Shown here in pieces: positions 1 to 10,909 of a DNA stretch of 64,000 nt. Below the pieces are notes generated by a model. That model searched no databases, was not told the origin of the DNA, and saw only the letters and a list, made by a program, of their open reading frames with translations. Position 1 is the first letter of the stretch, and each line of letters opens with the position of its first letter. The position numbers and the translations under genes were made by a program. The DNA is from Bacteroidota bacterium (lineage in GTDB: Bacteria; Bacteroidota; Bacteroidia; AKYH767-A; OLB10), in contig JADJMG010000007.1 in the NCBI GenBank assembly GCA_016709725.1, forward strand, positions 124,001 to 188,000, given 5' to 3'.

Positions 1-1640
1 CTCCATCCTTGTAATGGAACTTCTCAAGTACGCTCCGAAATATTTTTATATCTCCACGGTTCTTTGTTGCGTACCGATCTTCGAACAGGATCCGTGCAGC
101 CTGGAATCTGTAAGTCGATGCCTCAGATTTCCGAAAGTCAATTGGATCTGATTTTTGATTTGAGGGAAGACATCAATTGGGATGATAATTCTTTGATTTC
201 TCCAGATGATGTAATTTTTACCATTAAAGTTGCAAAGAATCCTGGAACAAATAACGCAGCATTTAAACCTTATTTTGATTTGGTAGAAAAAGCAGAACGT
301 GTTCCAAATTCTGCAACAAAGGTGTTGATCCGAATGAAGAAGGTGTATGTGCAAAATGTGGCGCTCTGGGCCGACTATCCCATCATTCAAAAAAGTTTCT
401 ATGATCCAAAGAATGTATTGGATCAATTTTCATTCGAACAATTTAATGATACGAATTTTCGGGCAGATCAATTTAAGGATTTGAATGAATGGTCAACAAA
501 TTTCAATTCGCCTCCTTATGGATTCGATGCTAAACTTATTTCGGGATTGGGTCCTTATCGTTTGAAGGAATGGCAACAAGGACAACTGCTTGTTTTTGAA
601 AAGAAAGATCATCATTGGACGGATAAGTCAAAAGTGTACGCAGAAAAGTCATATCCGAAAAAATTAATTTTTAAAGTTAATAAGGATGTTGTATCAACAC
701 AACTCGCTTTTTGAAACAAGAGTTTGATGCTTCTACTTCGCTTTCTCTCGTGGGTTAATTGAAATGAAAGGTGATTCAATGTTTAATCAAAATTATCATG
801 GACGCTTTGTAGATGTTTATGGATATACCTTTATTGCACTGAATACAAAACCTGCTTTATCTAATAACTCCTTGGCTCTGTCAGAATTAGAAGTCCGAAA
901 AGCTATTGCATCATTAACTCCTGTTCAACCTATGATCGATGTGGTTTGTAAAGGAGTTAATAAACCAAGAGTAGGCCTGTGGCTCGGATGAAGCCCAGTT
1001 ATAACACGGAGTTACCGCTGATTTTATTGGATGTTAAAAAAGCAAACGAAATTCTTGATGTTGCAAAATGGAATGAGCGCGATGTTGACGGTGTGCGAAT
1101 GAAAATGATGGGTGGAAAGAAAGTTCGTTTGGAATTGGAACTTGCATTTCCTTTCTACAACCCCGAATGGGAGAGATGGCTTTGATGATTGAAGCATCGA
1201 TGAAGCAAGCAGGAATAAAGGTGAATTTGAATATGACGGATTTACAAACTTGGCTCGACAAAGGTACTTCGCATCATTTTGATATGATTATGGGTTCATG
1301 GAATTCCTCTGCATTGCCAGAAGATTATGCGCAGCTTTGGGCTACTTCTAGTTGGAAAGAAAATGGACTCAATTTTTCTGGATTTGGAAATGAAAAAACG
1401 GATGCGATTATTGATAGCTTGGCAGTAACGATGGATGAGACAGCTAGACTTGGAATGGAAAAGAGAATTCAAGCCGCAATTTATAATGAGTATCCCTATG
1501 TTTTTCTTTATGGATTGGTTCGACGTACTGCGATTCATAAAAGATTTTCAGGTGCTGAATTATATGGAGAGCGTCCAGGCGTTTTGTATAATATGTTTCA
1601 GTTAAATTCTATTGGCGTAAAGACAAGTGTTACTCCATAA
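1..1640 (+). CDS. Peptide ABC transporter substrate-binding protein (SBP family 5), 5' partial, frameshifted
   Basis: This is an OppA/DppA-like extracytoplasmic solute-binding protein that would capture oligopeptides for the permeases encoded downstream. The reading frame is already open at base 1 (residues NGTSQVRSEIF lead into LLRTDLRTGSVQPG), so the true start lies outside the window. Coding continues in four pieces, roughly 1-714, 764-991, 979-1185 and 1167-1640, each in a different frame from its neighbour. Together they give an almost continuous family-5 C-terminal part, including a LYNMFQLNSIGV tail. No large segment is missing, so the breaks look like single-base indels, either consensus errors or recent decay. 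Family assignment is by recognisable sequence character and by the two permease genes behind it. Confidence 0.75.
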
Positions 1641-1651
1641 TTCGAATTTGG

Positions 1652-3040
1652 ATGAAGTCGATATTAATCAAGAGAATTTTGCAAACGTTGATGAGTTTGC
1701 TCTTGTTGGTATTGTTTTCCTTTTTCTTGAGTAGAGTGTTGCCGGGTGATCCCGCAAAATACATTTTGACTTTTAATAGTTCGCAAGTAGTTTCTTCCTC
1801 TGAAGGAAGAACAAAGAGTTACGAGCGTCAATATCGTCAGCTGGGATTGCACCTTCCTTATTTTTATTGTTCGATGGAAAGTAGGTTGTTGCCCGATTCT
1901 TTTGTCCATCTGCCCAACAACGATTTTAAATTTCTGTTATGCTCTTTGTCGTATTATTCAGGTAATCCAAGTTTGATCGTATTGTAGTTGCAAAATGACT
2001 AATTGCAAATAATGAAAATGAAATTTTACGTTAAATTTCAAAATGTAGAGTATCTTCTGCTATCGATGATCTATTGTTGAATTACCAATCTGAAATAGGA
2101 ATTAACAAAGTTTACTTGCACTGATTTGGCGAAATTGAAGGATAATCATCAATAATCATTATTGGAAAAGATGGATTCCTACCATTCGATGGAATACCGA
2201 AAATCAATTTCATTTATGGTGTTTTGGAAGACGATCCGATGGAAGTGGATATGTAAGTAGAGGAATTTTAAAAGGTGATTTTGGAAAATCGTGGACACGT
2301 GGTGGTGACGTTTTTGAGATGATGAAGTATCCTTTTCTATTGACTTTATTTCTTTCTGTTTTTGTGTTGATGATTACCTTTCCTCTCGCTCCTGTGGGGA
2401 GGATGGTTGACATTGCATCAAAAGAAATGGTATGCAAGATTCAAAAACCTCTATTAATTTTTACCTATTCTATTCCTACATTTTGGATGGGAACTGCATT
2501 GCTTTTTTTTTTGCAAATCCCCGCATGTTGGATTGGCTCCCTTCAGCATCTCCAGTTTTGGAAACGAAAAGTGGATTTGGATCCTGGTTTGTTTCACTCG
2601 TTTCGCAATGGAATTATTTGATCATCCCACTAATTGCATTAGGATATAGTACGTTGATTTATTTATCGCAGTTGGTTTTTGAATTGTTGAAAGATGAATT
2701 GCAAAAACCATACGTAATGACATTGCGTGCAGTGGGATTGTCAGAGATAAAAATAATTTTTTATTATTCGATGAAGAATGTAATGGTGCCTTTAATTGTT
2801 TCTGGGATGAGTGTATTTCCTTTGCTTTTGGGTGGAAGTGTAATTATCGATTTTCTTTTTACGATGCCGGGAATGGGATCCTTGATGTTACAAGCTTGTG
2901 ATCAAAAAGATTTCCCAGTCATAAGTGGAGTGTTATTTGTTACGGGATTAGTGACTATATTCTCTTTCGCCTTAACGGATTTATTTACTTCCCAAATTAA
3001 TCCACTCATTCGTTATTCTAATTTGAAGAAAAATGGGTGA
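1652..3040 (+). CDS. Peptide ABC transporter permease, OppB/DppB-like, frameshifted
   Basis: Inner-membrane permease of a peptide importer. The start at 1652 gives a typical first transmembrane helix (ILQTLMSLLLLVLFSFFLSRVLPGDP), where LPGDPA is the conserved OppB N-terminal motif. The C-terminal half (2432-3040) carries the inner-membrane signature region around AVGLSEIKIIFYYSMKNVMVPLI, followed by LLLGGSVIIDFLFTMPGMG. The middle (about 1988-2431) is readable only by switching frames, for example GYVSRGILKGDFGKSW near 2250-2300. Several indels are therefore needed, but the full protein length is represented. It lies 11 bases after the binding protein and about 18 before the second permease, as in a normal opp/dpp operon. 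Confidence 0.75.
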
Positions 3041-3058
3041 TAATAATTATAAACAAAA

Positions 3059-4208
3059 TTGAATCATTGGTCGGTGAAAGTGATTTTGTTTTTTGTGCTT
3101 GTTGCTTTTTTGCTCACTGTAATCTCAAATGATTTACCATTGGTAAGAGTTCATGACGGTGCATGGTCTTTTCCGTTTTTAAATCAAGATCAAGAGTATA
3201 ATTTTTCTAAAGAAACAAAGGATGGCGTTTTCGAAATTCATGCTCCTTTCGGATATTCATCAGGAAAAAGCGATCCAATGAACATGAGTTTCCGAGGACC
3301 TTTTGAACAGCAGTTTTCTCATAACAATAATGGAGAACAAGTTGATATTTCATGGTTAAAACGACATTGGCTGGGTACAAACTTGGCAGTGATTTGTTAG
3401 CGGATATACTTTATGGTACAAGAATTTCACTTTTATTTCGGTCATAGCTACTATTCTCGCCAGTATTTTGGCTCTGTTTCTCGGTTTTTTAGCAGGATGG
3501 TTTGGACCGGGATCTGTAAAACTTTCAGCGTTTAAAACTGTATTGATCTTTCTGCTCGTATTTTATTGGGTTCATCTTTTAATAAATGTTGAAAGTCGAG
3601 AAGATGGATTGTTGGGATGGATGGTTTCCATTTTTATTTTTATTGTACTGTTGAAAATCATTACGAATTGGAAGAGGGTTACGTCATTTAATCTAAAAGT
3701 ATTTGTTCCTGTTGACGCAATTTTTTTGCGGTTTTCGGAGCTATTTAGCGCTATCCCCAGAGTGATTTTAGTATTAGCTTTTATTCAATTGCTGTCAGCT
3801 TCCATGTTATCAATCATTCTTTTGTTAGCATTGTCAGCATGGGTCGATTTAGCAAGGATCGTGTTAGCTGAATTGCAAAGTATTAAGTCGATGGCTTATA
3901 TGGATGCGGCAGTAATGTCTCAGGGTACAAGGAGCTCGACTTCTGTTTAATCAAGTGTTACCTAATATTTGGCCTACCGTGTTGGTGTATATGCTGTATA
4001 CCTTTGCAGGAAATATTGCCATTGAAGCTGGACTTAGTTTTCTTGGATTTGGATTGCCGGCAACGGTTAAAACGTTAGGTGGACTAATTGCGGAAGGAAA
4101 AAATAATTTTGATGCCTGGTGGATGATTGTTTTCCAGGATTGTGGTTAAGTATTTTGATCTATGCCATGTTTTCTCTTTCTGATCGCCTGCGACAGACAG
4201 AAAATTAA
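3059..4208 (+). CDS. Peptide ABC transporter permease, OppC/DppC-like, frameshifted
   Basis: Second permease of the peptide importer. The pieces are about 3059-3400, 3400-3460 (KLGSDLLADILYGTRISLLF), 3468-3950, 3955-4149 and a last stretch ending in LSDRLRQTEN with TAA at 4206-4208. The conserved OppC segments are present: HWLGT..GSD near the N-terminus, then FSELFSAIPRVILVLAF, and finally LSFLGFGLP..TLGGLIAEG. An extra pair of hydrophobic segments sits between the first core helix and the core. At least four frame changes are required, and no obvious deletion is seen. No ATPase gene follows; transporter ATPases of this family may be encoded elsewhere. Confidence 0.75.
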
Positions 4209-4341
4209 TTGAAAACTGAGATTTGTCAGCCAGAAAGCAATGATTCATCAGCTTCGTTAAATAGGTAATTTCATTCTTTTGTGACGATTTGAAATAGGGT
4301 GAGGTATTTTATCCTTTTCAGAGCGTAAAATTCAATTCTAC

Positions 4342-5740
4342 ATGAAATTTAAAACGATTATTGAGCCATTTAAAATTAAGATGGTTGAACCCATCTTAAT
4401 GAGTACGGAAGAAATGCGAATTCAATATTTGAAGGATGCACATTACAATACCTTCTTATTGTCTTCCGATCAAGTAATTATCGATTTGCTTACGGATAGT
4501 GGTACTTCAGCAATGAGTAATACTCAATGGAGCGGGATGATGTTAGGTGACGAATCATATGCTGGGGCATCAAGCTGGTTTAAACTCGAAAAATCAATTC
4601 GTGATTTAACCGGCATGCCTTATATTTTGCCCACGCATCAAGGTCGTGCTGCAGAGCGAATTTTATATGGAACCATCGGAAGAAAAGGAAAAACATTTAT
4701 CAGTAATACGCACTTCGATACCACACGCGCGAATATTGAATATTCAGGAGCCGAGGCTATCGATATTCCCGTGAAAATTGAAAACAGTAATGAGCATTTT
4801 AGAGGAGATTTAGATATTTCTCAACTGAAGGATCTCATCAAGTTAAAAGGGGCGGAAAATATTGCCGCTGTTATTTTAACCGTAACGAATAACAGCGGGG
4901 GTGGTCAACCCGTATCAATGAAAAATGCGAAAGAAGTGAGTGAAATTTGTAAGACCCATCAAATTTTATTGATTTTGGATGGATGTAGAATTGCCGAAAA
5001 TTCTTATTTCGTGAAACATTTCGAGCCAGCATTTAGCAATTATTCTTATCAGGAAATTGCAATTGAACTTTGCACTTTTAGCTGATGGTTTTGTGATGAG
5101 TGCCAAAAAAGATGGAATGGTGAATATGGGTGGATTCCTCGCATTAAGAAATCAAGAATTAGCGGATGCTTGCAAAAACTTGCTGATTATTACGGAAGGA
5201 TTCACTACTTATGGCGGACTGTCGGGAAGAGATATGGAAGCGCTTGCCATCGGCTTAGTAGAAGTTTTTCAACCTGATTATTTGCATTACCGAATAGTAA
5301 GTACTACGTATTTGGGAGAGCATCTAAATAAACTAGGCGTTCCAGTTATTTTACCTGTTGGTGGACACGCTGTTTATATTGATGCGGCTAAAATGTATCC
5401 GCATATTCCATTGAATGAGTATCCGGGTCAAGCACTAGTAGGTGAGATGTATCGAGTGGGCGGAGTGCGATCAGTAGAAGTAGGTTCAGTCATGTTTGGG
5501 AAATATGATGATCAAGGAAATCTAATTCCGGCGGCTCGTGAACTGGTAAGATTAGCATTGCCTCGTCGAGTCTATACACAAAGCCATCTCGATTATGTGA
5601 TTGAAGTGTTTGAACAGTTGGTGAAAGACAAAAATAATGTTCGAGGTTATAAAATCATTAAGGAGACAAAATTTTTAAGACATTTTACTGCGCACTTTGA
5701 ACCATTACAAAATAAAATGGTTGAACAAGCAGTCATTTAA
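4342..5740 (+). CDS. tnaA: Tryptophanase / tyrosine phenol-lyase family PLP enzyme, one frameshift
   Basis: A pyridoxal-phosphate beta-eliminating lyase that would cleave tryptophan (or tyrosine) to indole (or phenol), pyruvate and ammonia. The N-terminal piece (4342-5085) has SDSGTSAMSN-like and PTHQGRAAER motifs and the LDGCRIAEN aspartate that contacts the PLP ring. The C-terminal piece (5057-5740) carries SAKKDGMVNMGGF, whose lysine pair includes the Schiff-base lysine, and the VGGVRSVEVGS region. The two meet near 5070-5085 in different frames where a SYADGF-like sequence is expected, so one indel has split the gene. Combined length is about 460 residues, normal for the family. Tryptophanase and tyrosine phenol-lyase cannot be told apart here. 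queD follows 18 bases later. Confidence 0.85.
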
Positions 5741-5758
5741 AATATTAAAATAGGTTGA

Positions 5759-6196
5759 ATGGGAAAGGAAAAAGTAACACTTACTAAAATTTTTACTTTT
5801 GATGCTGCTCATGTTTTAGAAAATTATCCAGGTAAATGCAAACATATTCATGGACATACCTATCATTTGCATGTTGCTGTTACTGGGGAGATCATAGATG
5901 AAATTAATCATCCATATAATGGAATGATTATCGATTTTACAGATTTGAAAAGATGGATTCAAGATTCTGTTCTAAATCTTTTTGATCATTCTCTACTCTT
6001 GCATGAAGAAAGTCCCACTGCAAAACTTGATTTTCCCAATCGTGAAAGAATATATCTTACCCGATACACACCAACCTGTGAAAACATGTTGCTGGATATA
6101 GTAGAAAGATTGAAGCAAAGTGCTCCAAACAGTATTTACCTCGAGGAAGTTCGTCTTCAAGAAACTCCAACGGCAATTGCTACTTGGAAAGCGTAA
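5759..6196 (+). CDS. queD: 6-carboxy-5,6,7,8-tetrahydropterin synthase (QueD/PTPS family)
   Basis: Converts dihydroneopterin triphosphate to 6-carboxytetrahydropterin in the synthesis of the queuosine precursor preQ0. It is a 145-residue single-domain enzyme. The zinc-binding histidines are visible as H18 (FDAAH) and H31/H33 (HIHGHTY), and the catalytic cysteine is C27 in GKCKH. A downstream LFDHSLLL motif and the C-terminal VRLQETPTA glutamate, which binds the pterin, are also present. It follows the lyase gene by 18 bases and may be cotranscribed, though the two functions are not obviously linked. The family also includes 6-pyruvoyl-tetrahydropterin synthases, but QueD is the usual bacterial role. 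Confidence 0.9.
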   Translation: MGKEKVTLTKIFTFDAAHVLENYPGKCKHIHGHTYHLHVAVTGEIIDEINHPYNGMIIDFTDLKRWIQDSVLNLFDHSLLLHEESPTAKLDFPNRERIYLTRYTPTCENMLLDIVERLKQSAPNSIYLEEVRLQETPTAIATWKA

Positions 6197-6206
6197 AATC
6201 GCTTTC

Positions 6207-6652
6207 TTAATCCTTTATTACAAAAACGATGTTCGGTAACTTCACCTCATCACCGTCAGCATCTTTTCCGGTTACTTCTTTTAGGAAAATTGTGTCGCCT
6301 GCTTTCATTTGATTTATGGCTTTTTTAGCAAGGATTGGAATTCCATTATTTGCTAATCCGTATTCCTTTGTTTGAAGGGGATTCAGCGAAATAGTAGTGA
6401 AAATAAATTGACTTAATGTATAGGGTCTATTATCATTACAGATTACTGTAAGTGGTAAACTATCTGCCCAAAACTGTGCATCCGCTAAGGTGATTTTTGC
6501 AGAAGCGGCAGAATCACTTGGCACATGACACATTTTCAAACTAGGCAGTTTTGACGTTGAACTTTTAGCAGGTTTATCCGATTGTCCAAAAGTTAATGCA
6601 GGAACTAATACAAGTACAATTAGCGCGATTTGATTTTAGTTTTTTGAAACAT
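6207..6652 (-). CDS. Small exported protein with GldM C-terminal-like domain, disrupted signal peptide
   Basis: The clear reading frame covers 6207-6539 (110 residues). Just upstream another frame reads ALIVLVLVPALTFGQSDKPAK, a signal peptide, and an ATG at 6652 begins MFQKTKIKS in a third phase. The natural product is therefore probably an exported protein of about 148 residues starting at 6652, with an indel near 6630. The mature part ends in GDTIFLKEVTGKDADGDEVKLPNIVFVIK, resembling the last domain of the gliding and T9SS component GldM, but without GldM's coiled-coil and membrane parts. It converges on queD with an 11-base gap. The function is unknown and the GldM likeness is a tentative reading. 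Confidence 0.5.
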
Positions 6653-6750
6653 TTTTTTAATTATTTATGAAGATATAAATGTATAAATTATGAGTAAGGT
6701 TCTCGCCCAAATTAGAAACATTTTTACCTAAAAAGGCGTATTAATGTGCT

Positions 6751-9667
6751 ATGCGAAAATTTTGTTTAAAGTCAAATGTATGTAAATCATTGATTATTAA
6801 ATCAATACGTGTTATTTTTTGCGCAACTTGGCTTCTTGGAACTGGTCCTGTTTATGGGAACGAAAAGCTTGATTCACTCACCAAAGCACTAAATCTACAT
6901 TCTGCAAAGGACACCACGAGGGTGCGAATTTTAGAAAAAATAACTTTTATTGAAAGGTTTAAGGATATCAATAAGGCATTAAAGTACGCTAAAGAAGGGT
7001 TGCAAATATCGGACAGTTTAAATTACACTTTTGGACAAGTATTTTGTTTGAATCATATTGGAAGTTGCTATCTAGCAAAAGGTCAATATAAAAATGCAAT
7101 TGAAGAATATACAAAAGTTGTTCGAAGGAAAGTTGATATTAATGATCAAGTTTCAATACGTGGGCTTACATTGGCCATCAACAATATTGGAATGGTGTAT
7201 TTTGAACTCAAAGATGTAAACCAAGCAAACTATTTTTTTAAGAAGGCGCTATTAATTGATGAAAGAATAAATAATCAAAAAGGAATTGCTCGAGAAATGG
7301 GCAATATTGGTAAAGTAAAATTGGAGCTCAATGAGTTTGATTCTGCATTGTATTTCTTGGAAACATCGGCAGCCATTGATAGAGAAATCGGGAATGAATT
7401 TGGAGAGATTGAGAGTATCGTTGATATTGCTCTTGTTTATTATAAAAAGGGTGACTATCAACTTGCAGAAAAAATTTTAATTGACCTTCAGAAAGTTAAA
7501 TCCTTAGAATGCGTTGTAGCTGGAATATGGATTGATCAATTATTAGGAAGAATAAAGTATCGTCAAAATGATGTTCAGGCTGCTATCTTTATCAAAAAGA
7601 GCGTTGGAAAATTTAAAAAATCACAAATAACATTTCACTTTCAAAGTCAGCGGTAAAACAATTGGCTGAATTGTACCGTTCAGTTGGTGACTTTTCTACT
7701 GCCTTGGCCTACATTGATACTTTTTCTGTTTATAAGTCGGAGTTGTCTAAGTCAAATTCAATAGTTAAAACGAATGATATTTTATCAAATTTAGATAAAG
7801 CATCTGAAAAAAATTCGATTGGAAATTTGGAAGTGAATCATGATAACATGGTTTATTATAATTCGCGATTAATTAGTATGCGAAACGGCTTGGTGCTTTC
7901 TCTTTCTTTTAGTTTGATTTTAGGTACCATCATCTATAAAGCTTATCGTGATAAACGTAGAGTGAATCGGGAGTTGATGCAAAAGTTTAAGGAAGTACGT
8001 TTAAAGAATGATGAAATAGAATCAAAGAATTTTGAGATAGAAGCCATTAACTCAACTTTATTGGAAATTAATTCATCGTTAAATAGAAATGAGTTTCAGT
8101 TAAAGGAAGCACAGCGAATTGCAGGACTTGGTAGTTGGGAATACCGAAAGGAAGAAAGAAGATTTACCTGCTCTGAGTACCTTTCGAAGTTGATTTTTGA
8201 TGGACATTTGGATACTTCGGATTTCAATTTACGAACGTTTTTAGCAAGTGTACATGAGGAAGATCAAGTAGCGGTTTTCAAAGCTTTGCGCAGAGTAATG
8301 GTATTAGGTGAAGAGGATTTAGCTTTTCGAATTGTAAACAGGAGAGGTGAAATAAGATATTTGCAAGCAAGAACAGTTCCTATGTTTGGTTCTTTTGGAG
8401 AATTGCTAATGGTGGCAGGTACTTTATTGGATACTACCACTCAAAAGAGAATAGAAATAGGACTCAAGGAAGCAAAGGAACATGCTGAAATGGCTAATCA
8501 TTCAAGAGTGCATTCCTAGCGAATATGAGCCACGAAATTCGAACACCTTTAAATGGAATTATTGGTTTTACCGATATTCTTTTGAAAGATTCGGAAGGTG
8601 TACACTTTGAATATCTAAATCATATTCGAAAATCAAGCGATAATTTATTGGTGATCTTAAATGATATTTTGGATTTTAATAAGATTGAAGTTGGTAAATT
8701 GGTCATTGAAGAAACTTCGTATTCATTACGAGAAATGCTTAATGAAGCCATCGCTCCTTATTTGCTACAAGCAAGGGAAAAAGGTCTTTTGTTAAATGTT
8801 GTTTGTTCTGCAGAGATTCCAGAGTATATTGTTGGTGATCCTCATCGTACTCGACAAGTAATTATTAATTTCATTTCAAATGCAATTAAGTTTACTAAGT
8901 CTGGATCGATTGTAGTAGCTGTTTCTGTCGATGAAATGAGTATTCCCGATGGAAATGATATGAAATTAAAATTTGTAATTTCCGATTCAGGAGTAGGAGT
9001 ACCTCTTGAAAAGCAAAGTAATATTTTTGAAGTGTTTACTCAAGCTGATAGTTCTACCACTCGGAATTATGGCGGAACTGGATTAGGATTGGCGATTAAT
9101 TCTCAATTGGCTAAATTGATGGGTGGCGCTGCGGGTATTGATAGTCCAGGTACATTAGCCTCTTTTAATTGTCCAGGATCTGATTTTTGGTTCGTTATTA
9201 AAGTAAAAAGAGGATATGGTAAACTGTCTTTATCAACACCCAATAAATTAGAGTCGTTTGTGTTTGAAAAAAGAGTTCGAATTTTGGTAGCAGAGGATAA
9301 TCAAATCAATCAAATTTTGATAAAGAAAGTGTTAGATGCGATGAACAGTGAAGTAGTGATTGTAGAGAATGGTAAAATGGCGATTGATACACTTCAAGCT
9401 GAAAAATTTGATGCGGTACTCATGGATATTCAAATGCCCGTGATGGATGGACATCAAGCAACAATTATTATCCGACAAAAATTAAATATTGATGTGCCTG
9501 TAATTGGAGTTTCAGCAAACGTATTTAAAGAGGATATTGATAAAAGTTTGTTTGTGGGGATGAATGCGCATATCGGAAAACCTTTTACATCAAAGGATCT
9601 GTATGAAGTAATCTCGAAATTTGTTTTTGAAAATCCAGAGGGAAATCGACTATTAAGCGCTAAATAA
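6751..9667 (+). CDS. TPR-containing hybrid sensor histidine kinase with receiver domain, frameshifted
   Basis: A membrane signalling protein in three out-of-frame pieces (6751-7656, 7662-8519, 8525-9667), totalling about 970 residues. Order: signal peptide (ending near GTGPVYG), tetratricopeptide repeats, a transmembrane helix (GLVLSLSFSLILGTIIY), a coiled coil, a PAS-like domain (GSWEYRKEERRF onward), then HisKA with the phospho-acceptor in SHEIRTPLNGI. Next come the ATPase domain (N box ISNAIKFT, DSGVGV, GGTGLGLAI) and a C-terminal receiver with AEDNQ and the phospho-acceptor VLMDIQMPVMDG. The second junction falls exactly at the FLANMSHEIRTP segment, so the breaks are indels in an otherwise intact gene. 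The input signal is unknown. Its 3' end overlaps ribH tail-to-tail by 15 bases. Confidence 0.85.
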
Positions 9668-10135
9668 GTGCGCCATTTTTATGGCTGTAACTCCAGCTTC
9701 AAAACCTTTGTTTCCATACTTTCCTCCAGCTCGATCAATGGCCTGTTGCATCGTATTCGGCGTGAGAACACCAAAAATTACTGGTTTGTTGTATTGAATA
9801 CTAAGTTGAGTGATTCCATTGGCAACAGCGTCACAAATAAAATCGAAGTGTCGTGTTTCACCTTGAATCACACAACCTAAACATATTATCGCATCTATGT
9901 TTTTATTCTGTAAAAGAAGTGATGCGCCTGCTGTCAATTCAAAACTTCCCGGAACATATTTAATTACGGTAAGCTCTGATTTTGATCCAGCTAATGTTAA
10001 TGCTTCTATCGCACCTTTGAGTAAGGCCCCCGTAATTTCCTCGTTCCATTCTGAAACAACAATGCCGAACTGATAAGGTCCGGCATTGGGTAAATTTTCA
10101 GGAAGTTTAGATAATGATTGATGTGCTGATGACAT
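9653..10135 (-). CDS. ribH: 6,7-dimethyl-8-ribityllumazine synthase
   Basis: Penultimate enzyme of riboflavin synthesis. It condenses 5-amino-6-ribitylaminouracil with 3,4-dihydroxybutanone 4-phosphate to give lumazine, and forms icosahedral or pentameric shells in this family. Diagnostic residues include FGIVVSEWNEEIT, the VPGSFELT substrate loop, CLGCVIQGETRHFDF with the catalytic histidine, and PVIFGVLTPNT. Length is 160 residues, normal. It begins three bases after the TPR gene 10139-10822 and is likely cotranscribed from that gene's promoter. ribD lies 7.5 kb away, so the riboflavin genes are scattered. No FMN riboswitch is visible in front of the pair. Confidence 0.96.
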   Translation of the reverse strand: MSSAHQSLSKLPENLPNAGPYQFGIVVSEWNEEITGALLKGAIEALTLAGSKSELTVIKYVPGSFELTAGASLLLQNKNIDAIICLGCVIQGETRHFDFICDAVANGITQLSIQYNKPVIFGVLTPNTMQQAIDRAGGKYGNKGFEAGVTAIKMAHLFSA

Positions 10136-10138
10136 GAA

Positions 10139-10822
10139 TTATTTGCTTGTTCCCAAAGCCGATTCTGCACGGCCAATGTATTTTTCGATATCTCTTGCTT
10201 CAGTGCTCATTGGAAAATCTTTCTTGATTTTATTGTAAATATCTAAAGCTGCAGCGTAATCTTTCTTTTGCTCATAAGCAAAAGCAGTTTTTTTCATAAA
10301 AATGGGACAAGTAAAATTGTTTTCATCCCAATCTGTTGCTTTCTTGTAAAAGTTGATCGATTCATCGAGGTTGCCTAATTCCATGTAAGCTCCACCAATT
10401 GCGCCCAAGGCTAAAGCACCCGTGATATCATCTTCTGCATCATAATTTTTTAATGCTTCAATTGCTTTTTCATATTCCCCCTTTTTCAAATAGCTCATAC
10501 CTAAATAGTAATTTGCTAAGTTTCCAGAAGGTGAAGAACCATAGTTTTCTACGATTTCTTCAAATCCAGGGTAAGAACCATCTCCTGCTATAGCAAGATT
10601 GATGCTATCCTGTCCAAAATATTGCTCAGCAATAAACATGTTTTCACTAGCTTCTTCTTCTTGCGGTTTTACGATAAATTGATTGTAGCCGAAATAAGCA
10701 AGTACAACGAGTACGATGGTACCGCCAATAATGCTTAGACTCTTTTTATTATCATGAACATAATGTTCAACCTTGTCGATACTTTCGGCGATCTCAAAGC
10801 CTTCTTTCTTATTGGCAGACAT
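10139..10822 (-). CDS. Membrane-anchored tetratricopeptide repeat protein
   Basis: A 227-residue protein with a short cytoplasmic N-terminus, one transmembrane helix at about residues 28-48 (LSIIGGTIVLVVLAYFGYNQF) and a soluble C-terminal part made of TPR helices (NYYLGMSYLKKGEYEKAIEAL, AFAYEQKKDYAAALDIYNKI). The layout resembles the YfgM/ancillary-translocon type of TPR protein, so a chaperone or scaffold role on the periplasmic face is plausible but not shown. It is the first gene of an apparent operon with ribH and has its own -7 promoter box at 10856-10863. Confidence 0.8.
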   Translation of the reverse strand: MSANKKEGFEIAESIDKVEHYVHDNKKSLSIIGGTIVLVVLAYFGYNQFIVKPQEEEASENMFIAEQYFGQDSINLAIAGDGSYPGFEEIVENYGSSPSGNLANYYLGMSYLKKGEYEKAIEALKNYDAEDDITGALALGAIGGAYMELGNLDESINFYKKATDWDENNFTCPIFMKKTAFAYEQKKDYAAALDIYNKIKKDFPMSTEARDIEKYIGRAESALGTSK

Positions 10823-10855
10823 TTCCTTTGAAGAATTTTAATTTTTTCGGAACGG

Positions 10856-10863
10856 CAAAGATA
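10856..10863 (-). promoter_or_regulatory. Bacteroidota -7 promoter box (TATCTTTG) for TPR-ribH operon
   Basis: On the minus strand the bases read TATCTTTG, an exact match to the phylum's TAnnTTTG -7 element. It lies about 34 bases before the ATG at 10822, leaving a leader of roughly 28 bases. Confidence 0.6.
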
Positions 10864-10909
10864 ATAGATTTTTCAATCGATAAAAAGCGTTTTTGTTGGA
10901 ATGGACTCC

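Noticed and set aside
1..4208. Programmed ribosomal frameshifting in the transporter genes
   Set aside because: Too many breaks in unrelated places with no shared slippery site or stimulatory structure; base-call errors or decay explain them better.
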